Shown here: in pieces, positions 7,041 to 14,648 of the stretch
How the letters are laid out: each line of letters starts with the position of its first letter
How positions within the stretch are numbered: position 1 is the stretch's first letter
NCBI GenBank assembly: GCA_959602045.1
Contig: CAUGRT010000048.1
Location: 1-16,998, forward strand
Length of the DNA stretch: 16,998 bases
Direction of reading: 5' to 3'
From: an uncultured Clostridia bacterium
GTDB lineage: Bacteria > Bacillota > Clostridia > UBA1381
Translations under genes and position numbers: made by a program
Notes under the pieces: generated by a model
What the model saw: the letters and a program-made list of their open reading frames with translations, nothing else
The model's database searches: none
Told to the model about the DNA's origin: nothing

Positions 7041-7078
7041 TGTGAGCGGTCACAGACTTGCTTGTTTCATGTTATAAT
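7041..7078 (+). promoter_or_regulatory. Candidate promoter P2 with inverted repeat at its -35
   Basis: A perfect TATAAT (7073-7078, extended TGT) lies 18 bases after GTCACA (7049-7054). The inverted repeat TGTGA-N4-TCACA (7041-7054) covers the -35, so a dimeric repressor or activator could act here. A GCCGC/GCGGC hairpin (7083-7098) follows in the leader. Nothing resembling the B12 box of a cobalamin riboswitch is seen in the 35-nt leader. Confidence 0.55.
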
Positions 7079-7113
7079 TTGTGCCGCTATAGGGCGGCGG
7101 AATGGAGATTCAT

Positions 7114-8712
7114 ATGAAAAAAACAACTTCTTTATTGCTTACTCTTATCATGCTTCTGTCGGTATGCGCAAGCACCTTGGCCGATACGGACAGCGTATCA
7201 AAAAGTATAGACTATCTTTATCAGACCACCCCGACCCCTACTGTTTCATCTATCGGTGGAGAATGGGCGGTTCTGGGACTTGCCCGAAGTGATTCCGCTA
7301 TTCCCGAACAATATTTTGAACAATATTATAATCGCGTCAAAGATTACGTTCAGGAGCAGCAGGGGATTCTTCATGAGCAAAAATATACGGAATATTCAAG
7401 AGTAATTCTGGCATTAACGGCAATCGGCAAAAATCCCGAAAACGTGGCAGGCTATAACCTGCTTCTTCCGTTAGGCGATTATGAAAAGACGATCGGGCAA
7501 GGATTAAACGGCGCGATCTGGGCGCTGATTGCACTGGACAGCGGTCATTATGCCGTTGCGCAAAACCCGACCGCAGCAGTTCAAGCCACACGGGAATTAT
7601 ATGTAGAAAAAATTCTTTCCGCACAAAAGCCGGATGGCGGATGGGCATTTACAGACACCGGCGCCTCCGATATCGATCTGACAGCGATGGCGCTTTGCGC
7701 ACTTTCCAAATACGAGGATAATGCCAATGTGCAGGCTGCGATTGATACCGCCTTGGACTTCTTATCCGAGGTGCAGAATGAGGACGGCGGCTTCACCTCC
7801 TGGGGCAGCACAAGCTCCGAAAGTGCCGCACAGGTATTGCTTGCGTTCGGCGAATTGGGGATCTCGGTTCATGATGTAAGATTTGTGAAAAACGGAAAGA
7901 CGGTACAGGATCATTTAATGACCTTTGCGATGGAAAACGGCGGTTTTCGGCATACGCTTGATGAAGCAGACGGAAATCAGATGTCCCTGGAGCAGGCAGT
8001 TTGCGCACTGGTTTCGCAGCAACGCGTTTCCGCACAAAAAACCTCTTTTTACGATATGAGCGACGTTATCCCCAAATCGGATGAGTCCGATAATATCATC
8101 GGACTTCCGGATAAAAATCCCGATGTTGTAAAACAGCCGATTGGCGAACCGATCAGCTTTTCCGACATTGCCGATCATCCGGCAAAGGCACAGATTGAAG
8201 CGCTCGCCGCACGCGGAATCATTAACGGCAAGGGCGAGGGCATTTTCGATCCCGATGCTACAATGACAAGAGCAGAATTTGCAACGATTGTTACAAGAAG
8301 TCTGGGACTTGCACTGACAACGCAGAAAATCTTTGAAGACGTTGCGGAGGATCAGTGGTTCTTTGGCTTTGTTTCCACGGCTTTTCAGTACGGAATCGTG
8401 TCGGGCATTTCGGATACGGAATTTAATCCCGGCGGAATCATCAACAAGGAAGAATCTGCCGCAATGGTGCGCCGCGCCGCAAAGCTATGCGGAATGAACG
8501 ATTCGTATGACGATTCGGCGGTTCGCGATATTTTAGCCGGATTCTCCGATTATATACAAGCGAGCGATTGGGCAAAGGAATCACTGGCATTTTGCTATGA
8601 CAAAAAAATCTTATCGGACAGTGAGCTTGAAATCCATCCCAAACAACCCGTAACAAGAGCCGAAATTGCAGAAATGCTCTATCAAATGTTAGACGCCGCA
8701 AGGCTTCTGTAA
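7114..8712 (+). CDS. Secreted alpha/alpha-barrel (prenyltransferase/transcobalamin-like) protein with three SLH repeats
   Basis: The start at 7114 is preferred to an ATG at 7102 because GGAG lies six bases before it and MKKTTSLLLTL then begins a normal signal peptide, probably cleaved after TLA (residue 23). This gives 532 aa. Residues about 30-310 form a helical barrel of the squalene-cyclase/prenyltransferase type, with QKPDGGW (171-177), QNEDGGF (221-227) and repeated DLTAMALCAL-like helices. The same fold makes the N-terminal domain of intrinsic factor and transcobalamin. Three SLH repeats follow (about 347-400, 406-460, 476-527), two with TRAE, for anchoring to secondary cell-wall polymer. 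It is the first gene of the ECF locus, 28 bases before the DUF4430 gene. Cobalamin binding is inferred from context; a general enzyme role is unlikely without cyclase catalytic motifs. Confidence 0.82.
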   Translation: MKKTTSLLLTLIMLLSVCASTLADTDSVSKSIDYLYQTTPTPTVSSIGGEWAVLGLARSDSAIPEQYFEQYYNRVKDYVQEQQGILHEQKYTEYSRVILALTAIGKNPENVAGYNLLLPLGDYEKTIGQGLNGAIWALIALDSGHYAVAQNPTAAVQATRELYVEKILSAQKPDGGWAFTDTGASDIDLTAMALCALSKYEDNANVQAAIDTALDFLSEVQNEDGGFTSWGSTSSESAAQVLLAFGELGISVHDVRFVKNGKTVQDHLMTFAMENGGFRHTLDEADGNQMSLEQAVCALVSQQRVSAQKTSFYDMSDVIPKSDESDNIIGLPDKNPDVVKQPIGEPISFSDIADHPAKAQIEALAARGIINGKGEGIFDPDATMTRAEFATIVTRSLGLALTTQKIFEDVAEDQWFFGFVSTAFQYGIVSGISDTEFNPGGIINKEESAAMVRRAAKLCGMNDSYDDSAVRDILAGFSDYIQASDWAKESLAFCYDKKILSDSELEIHPKQPVTRAEIAEMLYQMLDAARLL

Positions 8713-8740
8713 ATCCAAAATATTCGGAAGAAGGACAGCA

Positions 8741-9604
8741 ATGAATATCAAATTAAAAAACGGAGTCATTATCGGTGCCGTGATCGCGGCAATTTTAACA
8801 GCGGTATTTTTGTGGGGCGGCAATACCCCATCGCAGCATGATAGAAAATCACAGCTTGTGGATTCCGAATTGCCGACCGCATCGGTAATCCCATCCGATA
8901 CCGCTCTGCCCTCCGCTTCTGTATTCTCTCCTCAACCGACACAAGCTTCAAAAAAAGAGTCTGAAAACAAACCACAGCCCTCCGTATCGGCTTCCGAAAA
9001 ACCGGGAAATCATCATGCAACAACCGAAAACGAAGCTTCCGAACCGGATGTTTCCTATTCCGAAGAAAACGGCATGGAAATCAATAATGAAACCGGTCAG
9101 GATCAATACCAAACCAACCCCGTTCCGGAGGGAAAGCCGGTTCCGATAGAGCCGCAGAATGTCACCATTACCGATAAAGAATACACTTGCACTCTATCCA
9201 TCCGCTGTGATACGGCACTGAAAAATTCCGCGCACTTAAAGTCGGGGAAAAAGGAGATTCTTCCGGAAAACGGCGTATTACTGGAGGAACAGACCGTTTC
9301 CTTTTACAAGGGCGAGAGCGTCTTTAATCTTTTGCTCCGCGAAACGAAGAAGCATAAAATTCATATGGAATTTACAAAAACGCCGATCTATAACAGCGCT
9401 TATATTGAGGGAATCGGCAACCTCTACGAATTGGACTGCGGCGAGCTTTCGGGGTGGATGTATAAGGTCAACGGCTGGTTCCCGAATTACGGCTGCTCAC
9501 GCTATCAGCTGCACCCCGGCGATCGCGTTGAATGGGTATATACCTGCGATTTAGGAATGGATGTCGGAGGATATTCGGCAACCGGCAGCCAAAGGGATGA
9601 ATAA
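8741..9604 (+). CDS. Membrane-anchored DUF4430 (transcobalamin C-terminal-like) protein
   Basis: The 287-aa protein has an uncleaved N-terminal membrane anchor (about residues 8-26). A Ser/Pro/Glu-rich, low-complexity spacer (about 30-140) follows that could span the wall. A C-terminal DUF4430 domain (about 147-275) carries the hallmark GWMYKVNGWFPNYG and LHPGDRVEWVYTCDLG. In intrinsic factor and transcobalamin this fold is the beta domain that closes over cobalamin. Cys150, 156, 233, 252 and 269 could form disulfides. There is no lipobox. AAGGA lies before the ATG, and the gene follows the barrel protein by 28 bases. The likely role is to hand ligand from the SLH barrel protein to the ECF transporter; this is inference. 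Confidence 0.85.
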   Translation: MNIKLKNGVIIGAVIAAILTAVFLWGGNTPSQHDRKSQLVDSELPTASVIPSDTALPSASVFSPQPTQASKKESENKPQPSVSASEKPGNHHATTENEASEPDVSYSEENGMEINNETGQDQYQTNPVPEGKPVPIEPQNVTITDKEYTCTLSIRCDTALKNSAHLKSGKKEILPENGVLLEEQTVSFYKGESVFNLLLRETKKHKIHMEFTKTPIYNSAYIEGIGNLYELDCGELSGWMYKVNGWFPNYGCSRYQLHPGDRVEWVYTCDLGMDVGGYSATGSQRDE

Positions 9605-9658
9605 AAAAAATTGATAAATTCACTGAGATTTGTTCGGAAGTTTACTCGGAAGCTGGTG

Positions 9659-9755
9659 CGGAGAGATTCTACGTGTTTCAGTCTATTCCGGCTCAAACAT
9701 CCGCTACGATGCGCGGAACTCGCCTCCATAGACTGAAACACATAGAACCTCTCGG
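9659..9755. repeat. Structured repeat, copy 2
   Basis: An inverted repeat of about 28 bases per arm (25 paired) encloses the 51-base core at 9682-9732, 50/51 identical to the copy at 6736-6786. The closing stem here is GTGTTTCAG/CTGAAACAC, different from copy 1 but equally well paired. It lies between the DUF4430 gene and ecfT, in an otherwise empty 204-base gap, and would be in the mRNA. There is no T tract, so it is not an ordinary terminator. Confidence 0.8.
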
Positions 9756-9808
9756 GTAAAATTGTTACAACCCCAAAAAATCTATGAAAGGATTCGGAAA
9801 AAGTACGG

Positions 9809-10696
9809 ATGAATGAGTTTAAAAACTACCACCCTATTGTAAACCTACTCTATTTTGCGGCTGTGATTACATTTTCAATGTTCATCATGCAGCCTATTTG
9901 GCTGGCGATCAGCCTGGTTTGCGGCTTCACTTATTCGGTTATGTTGGGCAAAAAAAAGACTTTAAAATCGCATGTACTCTATTTGCTGCCGCTGATTCTT
10001 GCAATGGCGTTGATAAACCCGGCATTTAATCATGAAGGCGTTACTATTTTATCCTATTTTCCCAACGGGAATCCGCTGACGTTGGAATCCATCGTCTACG
10101 GAGTTGCCGCGGCGACAATGATTTCCGGGATTCTCTGTCATTTTTCCTGCTTTAATCAGATTATGACGAGTGATAAGCTAATTTATTTATTTGGAAAAAT
10201 CACCCCTGCTTTTTCGCTGATTTTATCTATGATTTTTCGTTTTGTGCCGCGATTCAAGGCGCAGACAGAAACGGTTCGAAATGCACAAAAATGCGTCGGC
10301 CGCGATGCCTCGAACGGGAGCATTTTTCAAAGAATGAAAAATGGCTTAAAAATCCTGTCGGTGATGATTACCTGGAGTTTGGAAAACGCCATTGACACCG
10401 CCGACAGCATGAGAAGCCGCGGCTATGGATTACCGAATCGAACCGCATTTTCGAATTTTCGGTTTGATCGGCGTGACGGATGGACAATGCTTTTACTCGC
10501 GGTATTGACGGTTTACGTCCTTATCGGCAAAATATCCCATGCCCTGTGCTTTCAATATTTCCCCTCACTGAAAGGCGCAGCGCTCACCCCATATAACATT
10601 AGCTTAATCGCGGCATACGCGCTCCTTTGCGGCATGCCGATTCTGATAGAAATAAAAGAGGCATTACGATGGAAGAAATTAAAATCCAAGCTTTAA
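9809..10696 (+). CDS. ecfT: ECF transporter transmembrane component T (EcfT, CbiQ family)
   Basis: EcfT is the membrane scaffold that couples the two ATPases to the substrate-binding S component. The 295-aa protein has several hydrophobic segments (about 12-46, 55-72, 94-115, 131-147, 227-245, 267-290). The two cytoplasmic coupling motifs are RNAQKCVGRD (157-166) and ADSMRSRGYG (198-207); the second is canonical and the first is divergent. No strong Shine-Dalgarno precedes the ATG, only CGGA at about ten bases. A 204-base gap containing the structured repeat separates it from the DUF4430 gene, and it overlaps the ABC fusion by 28 bases, indicating translational coupling. Confidence 0.9.
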   Translation: MNEFKNYHPIVNLLYFAAVITFSMFIMQPIWLAISLVCGFTYSVMLGKKKTLKSHVLYLLPLILAMALINPAFNHEGVTILSYFPNGNPLTLESIVYGVAAATMISGILCHFSCFNQIMTSDKLIYLFGKITPAFSLILSMIFRFVPRFKAQTETVRNAQKCVGRDASNGSIFQRMKNGLKILSVMITWSLENAIDTADSMRSRGYGLPNRTAFSNFRFDRRDGWTMLLLAVLTVYVLIGKISHALCFQYFPSLKGAALTPYNISLIAAYALLCGMPILIEIKEALRWKKLKSKL

Positions 10697-13236
10697 CATT
10701 CACTTATCCCGCTCAACAGATACCGGCATTACAGGATATTCATCTTGAAATTAATGCCGGTGACTTTGTTGTGATTTGCGGAAAATCGGGCTGCGGAAAA
10801 TCCACTTTACTCCGTCAGCTCAAGCCATTGCTTGCCCCCCACGGAGAGCAAAGCGGCGAAATCCGTTTTCGCGGAAAAAACATCCATACCCTTTCTCAAA
10901 GAGAACAGGCTGAAAAAATCGGTTTCGTGCTGCAAAATGCCGAAAACCAAATTGTATGCGATAAGGTATGGCACGAGCTTGCTTTCGGGCTTGAAAGCCT
11001 TTCCTATTCCAATGCTGAAATCCGCGCAAGGGTTGCGGAAATGGCATCCTTTTTCGGGATTCGAGACTGGTTTTACAAAAATGTATGCGAGCTTTCGGGC
11101 GGTCAAAAACAGCTTTTAAATTTAGCGTCGGTGATGGTGATGCAGCCGTCGGTCTTAATTCTGGACGAGCCGACCGGTCAGTTGGATCCGATTGCGGCAC
11201 ACGACTTTTTGGAAACGCTTTTTAGAATTAACCAAGAATTGGGAACCACCATTATTTTGTCGGAGCATCGTCTGGAAGATGCTTTACCCCTTGCAGATCA
11301 AGTCGTTGTGATGGAAAACGGAAAAATTATCGCTCGCGATACCCCCGAAAAAATCGGAAAAATATTAAAGGATTGCGGGAATGAGATGCTTGACGCACTG
11401 CCCACGCCGATGCGCGTCTATTATTCGGTCAGTGACGGTGTTCCCTGCCCGATTACGGTTCGGGACGGAAAGAATTGGCTCTCAACCATGAAAATCAATT
11501 CGGATCTATCGTTTGATACACCCCCATTCACACCAAGCACCCCTCCGATTCTGGAAATCCATGACGCATGGTTTCGCTATGAAAAGGATTTGCCGGATAT
11601 TTTAAGAGGTTTTTCTCTGAAAATTTTCGAGAATGAATTTTATGCCATCGTTGGCGGCAACGGTGCCGGCAAAAGCACCGCGCTATCCGTCATTGCCGGG
11701 ATTCATCAGCCTTATCGCGGCACATTAAAAAATGCCGATGGCAAACGAATTGCTGCACTGCCGCAAAATCCCCAAAGTCTGTTTTCCCGAAAAACCGTAG
11801 AACTGGATTTACGCGATATGCTGCCGAATACACAATCGGATGAAGAACTGCGGCGCGTCATTCAATTCTGTGAGCTGGAAAACCTCACAGATCGTCACCC
11901 CTATGACCTCTCCGGCGGCGAACAGCAGCGCGTTGCATTGGCGATGATACTGTTGAAGAATCCGGATATTCTGATTCTGGACGAACCGACAAAAGGCTTA
12001 GACGCTCATTTCAAGGATAAGCTTGCCGGAATGTTAAAAGCATTGCAAAAAAGCGGCATGACGATTCTGATGGTTTCGCATGATATTGAATTTTGTGCAA
12101 AATACGCCGACCGCTGCGGTATGTTTTTTGACGGACAAATCGTATCGGAAAATACTGCGCGAGAATTTTGCAAAGGCAAAAGCTTTTATACCACCGCCGC
12201 CAACCGCATGGCAAGAAGTTTTCTTCCTGACGCGGTTCTGGATGAGGATATTATCCTCGCCCTCGGCGGAGAAATTAAGAAAAAAACCGATCCCTCTCCC
12301 CCGATTGCGATCGGTTCACCTCCAAAAAAGCAAAAAAAATCGGCAACCGCAAAAAACAAACCTCTCGGCATTTCCTTTGCACTGGCATTTGTCGTCATAC
12401 AGCTTCTGTGCATCGGGAAATACGAAGGTTTGAAAGATTATATTTTAAAAGCGGTCAGCATTTTTCTGTTGGGCGGAGCCTGTCTGAATTTAATTCCGCA
12501 AAAGGAATTTGACTCACAGCCCCCCAAAAGACAACGCAAAAATCCTAAAAGAACCGCAGCTGCAGCGCTGATGATTTTGTTGCTTGTGCCGCTGACGATT
12601 TTTATCGGCGTGTACTACTTGGGGGACAGGAAATATTATTTTATCAGTCTGCTGATTCTATTGGAAACGATGCTGCCCTTTGCCTTGATTTTTGAGGGCA
12701 GAAAGCCACAGGCACGGGAGTTGATGATAATCAGCGTCTTATGCGCCATAGCGGTTGCCGGCAGAGCTGCATTTGCGATGTTGCCGCAGTTTAAGCCGGT
12801 TGTGGCGTTGGTGATTATTTCCGGCGTTTGCTTCGGCGGAGAAACCGGTTTTCTGGTTGGTGCGGTAACCGGATTTGTATCAAACTTCTTTTTCGGTCAA
12901 GGCCCCTGGACTCCGTGGCAGATGTTTTCATTCGGAATCATCGGCTTTTTGGCAGGTGTTCTGTTTCAAAAAGGCATTTTGCGCAAAACGCGAGCCGAGC
13001 TTTGCATTTTCGGGTTTGCCGCAACAATCTGCATTTACGGCGGCATTATGAATCCGGCATCGGTCATCCTATGGCAGACGCATCCCACTAAAGCAATGTT
13101 TCTCTCCGCATATGCCATGGGTTTGCCGTTTGATTTGATTCATGCCCTATCCACTGTGTTTTTCCTCTGGTTTGCGGCAGAACCTATGTGTGAAAAACTT
13201 GAAAGAATTAAAATTAAATACGGTCTGATTGATTAA
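10669..13236 (+). CDS. Fused ECF transporter: two ATPase domains plus CbrT-like S component
   Basis: The ATG at 10669 is chosen because GAGG precedes it and MEEIKIQALTFTYP begins a typical ATPase; a further upstream ATG (10627) adds an unrelated 14-residue tail. The protein is 855 aa. ATPase 1 has Walker A GKSGCGKST (38-46), signature LSGGQ (142-146), Walker B LILDEP and His200. ATPase 2 has Walker A at 329-337, LSGGE (414-418), Walker B LILDEP (435-440) and His471. Both look active. After a Lys/Pro-rich linker (535-565) come about nine membrane segments. The last block (about 683-855) resembles the cobalamin S component CbrT, notably MLPQFKPVVALVIISGV and SNFFFGQGPWTPWQMF. With EcfT this would be a complete vitamin importer from two genes. 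Cobalamin as substrate is family-based inference. Confidence 0.87.
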   Translation: MEEIKIQALTFTYPAQQIPALQDIHLEINAGDFVVICGKSGCGKSTLLRQLKPLLAPHGEQSGEIRFRGKNIHTLSQREQAEKIGFVLQNAENQIVCDKVWHELAFGLESLSYSNAEIRARVAEMASFFGIRDWFYKNVCELSGGQKQLLNLASVMVMQPSVLILDEPTGQLDPIAAHDFLETLFRINQELGTTIILSEHRLEDALPLADQVVVMENGKIIARDTPEKIGKILKDCGNEMLDALPTPMRVYYSVSDGVPCPITVRDGKNWLSTMKINSDLSFDTPPFTPSTPPILEIHDAWFRYEKDLPDILRGFSLKIFENEFYAIVGGNGAGKSTALSVIAGIHQPYRGTLKNADGKRIAALPQNPQSLFSRKTVELDLRDMLPNTQSDEELRRVIQFCELENLTDRHPYDLSGGEQQRVALAMILLKNPDILILDEPTKGLDAHFKDKLAGMLKALQKSGMTILMVSHDIEFCAKYADRCGMFFDGQIVSENTAREFCKGKSFYTTAANRMARSFLPDAVLDEDIILALGGEIKKKTDPSPPIAIGSPPKKQKKSATAKNKPLGISFALAFVVIQLLCIGKYEGLKDYILKAVSIFLLGGACLNLIPQKEFDSQPPKRQRKNPKRTAAAALMILLLVPLTIFIGVYYLGDRKYYFISLLILLETMLPFALIFEGRKPQARELMIISVLCAIAVAGRAAFAMLPQFKPVVALVIISGVCFGGETGFLVGAVTGFVSNFFFGQGPWTPWQMFSFGIIGFLAGVLFQKGILRKTRAELCIFGFAATICIYGGIMNPASVILWQTHPTKAMFLSAYAMGLPFDLIHALSTVFFLWFAAEPMCEKLERIKIKYGLID

Positions 13237-13241
13237 AAAAT

Positions 13242-13283
13242 ATCGGCGAGCTGATGTTACTTACATCGACTCGCCGATTCTTT
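13242..13283. terminator. Bidirectional terminator between the ECF locus and the ydjGHI-like operon
   Basis: ATCGGCGAG (13242-13250) pairs with CTCGCCGAT (13270-13278), and an inner GATGT/ACATC extends the stem. The plus side ends in TCTTT, and the minus side has a longer run of T (plus-strand A run before 13241). The two operons converge here. Confidence 0.9.
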
Positions 13284-13295
13284 ATCTGTTTAAAA

Positions 13296-14618
13296 TTATG
13301 ATTGGATGTCGTTATCATCAAAAACATCGCCGCACTCCGGACAGAATTTCGGTGGATGCGTCGGATCCTCCGGCTGCCATCCACACTTATCACAGCGATA
13401 AAGCGGTGCACCGGCAGGCTTGGGTTTACCACATTCGGTACAGAATTTGCCTTGATTCACCGCACCGCAAGAGCAAGTCCATCCCTCTGCGGATGGCTGC
13501 GGCTTTCCACATTCCATGCAGAATTTTCCGGTATTGCCCGTTGCGCCGCACGAACACGTCCATCCCTGTGCCGCAGGCTGTTGGGGCTGTTGCTGTTGTC
13601 CTTGACGACCCATATTAAACAGCTCAGCAGCATTGGCACCGCCGGCATTTTGCGCCATTCCCATGCCGAAAAATCCACCCATTGCGCCCATGCCGCCCTG
13701 GTTTGCGGCAGCGGTTCTCATCGCATCGCTCTGTGCGCCGACAAGTCTTGCGGCAGCCGCATTCGGATTGGACGAGGTCATTCCGATTTCTTCCCACTCG
13801 GTAATCTTCTTTCTTTGATCCTCCGGAATGCTGACGGAATTAAAGTTCATGGAGAAAATTTCAAGACCTCTGCGATCTCTCCACTCTGCCGCCAATTCTT
13901 CTTTCAAAGCCTCCGACACTTCCTTTGTATGCGCCGGGATCTCGGAATATGTAATTTGCAGTGCCGAAATCTTCGCCAATGCCGGCTGCAAGGCATTCAT
14001 CAATTCGCCTTTCAGCATCTCATCAATTTCCGAACGATCATAACTTTCCTCTACATTGCCGCACACATTCGTGTAAAATAAAAGCGGATTGACAAGCTTA
14101 TAGGAATAAACGCCGTTACAGCGCAAATCAACGGAAAGCGCATACCCGGCATACCGATCAACCACCCTAAACGGAATCGGTGTGGCTGTTCCAAAACGGT
14201 TTCCCGTAATTTCTTTCGTATTAAAATAATAAACGCGCTGATCCTTTCCGGTATCGCCGCCAAACGTAAAACGTTTTCCGATTTGTGCAAATGTGTTCTT
14301 AATGTTCTCCCCCAGCGAGCCATAGAAAATGCTCGGCTCGGAGGAATTATCATAAACAAACTCTCCCGGCTCTGCACAGATTTCAACAATCTTTCCCTGC
14401 TCCACAATCATCATACACTGACCGTCATTGACCGCGATCACAGAGCCGTTTGAAATAATATTTTCATCGCCCTTCTTGTTGGAGCTGCGCTTACCCACGC
14501 GTTTTTCGCCCTTAGCCACCAACGTATCCGCAGCCAATGCTTCGCAGTAAAAATAATCTCTCCACTGATCGGCAAGTACGCCGCCCAATGCGCCTGCGCC
14601 TGCTTTTAAAAGTCCCAT
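13296..14618 (-). CDS. ydjI: SPFH-domain protein with C-terminal zinc ribbons (YdjI-like)
   Basis: The 440-aa protein starts with a virion-core/SPFH-like domain (about 30-290: DYFYCEAL, later QITYSEIPAHTKEVSEAL and FNSVSIPEDQ). A Gly/Ala/Met/Gln-rich linker follows (about 300-350). Three zinc ribbons end it: Cys355/357/367/370, Cys382/384/393/396 and Cys409/412/426/429. There is no membrane segment, so it is cytoplasmic and would be tethered by partners. B. subtilis YdjI has the SPFH-zinc-ribbon plan and works with YdjG and YdjH at the membrane, linked to the PspA homologue. AAAGGGG lies nine bases before the ATG. It is the last gene of a three-gene operon in the ydjG-H-I order. Confidence 0.87.
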   Translation of the reverse strand: MGLLKAGAGALGGVLADQWRDYFYCEALAADTLVAKGEKRVGKRSSNKKGDENIISNGSVIAVNDGQCMMIVEQGKIVEICAEPGEFVYDNSSEPSIFYGSLGENIKNTFAQIGKRFTFGGDTGKDQRVYYFNTKEITGNRFGTATPIPFRVVDRYAGYALSVDLRCNGVYSYKLVNPLLFYTNVCGNVEESYDRSEIDEMLKGELMNALQPALAKISALQITYSEIPAHTKEVSEALKEELAAEWRDRRGLEIFSMNFNSVSIPEDQRKKITEWEEIGMTSSNPNAAAARLVGAQSDAMRTAAANQGGMGAMGGFFGMGMAQNAGGANAAELFNMGRQGQQQQPQQPAAQGWTCSCGATGNTGKFCMECGKPQPSAEGWTCSCGAVNQGKFCTECGKPKPAGAPLYRCDKCGWQPEDPTHPPKFCPECGDVFDDNDIQS

Positions 14619-14648
14619 ATTAAAATTCCCCTTTCATTTCTCTTAAAA

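Larger units (their letters stand above)
6655..7113. other. 459-base divergent intergenic region
   Basis: There is no gene between beta-galactosidase (minus) and the SLH protein (plus). The region holds, left to right: the lacZ Shine-Dalgarno, a palindrome, a long imperfect hairpin with the 51-bp repeat core, the lacZ promoter, and two candidate promoters for the plus-strand locus with an inverted repeat at the second. Bases 6830-6900 show only a weak TACATC/GATGTA hairpin. Confidence 0.8.

Noticed and set aside
7114..7185. Lipoprotein signal in the SLH protein
   Set aside because: The cysteine in LLSVCAS has Val at the -1 position, which does not fit a lipobox; an ordinary signal peptidase site after TLA fits better.
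9659..9755. Transcription terminator splitting the ECF locus
   Set aside because: The hairpin has no following T run in either direction and is a copy of the element at 6736-6786.
9784..9816. Ten-residue leader peptide overlapping the ecfT start
   Set aside because: The ATG at 9784 has no Shine-Dalgarno and no attenuator structure follows; the overlap of its stop with the ecfT start region may be chance.
13302..14081. 259-residue plus-strand ORF opposite the SPFH gene
   Set aside because: The opposite strand encodes the zinc ribbons and SPFH domain with correct spacing; the plus-strand translation has no recognisable domain.
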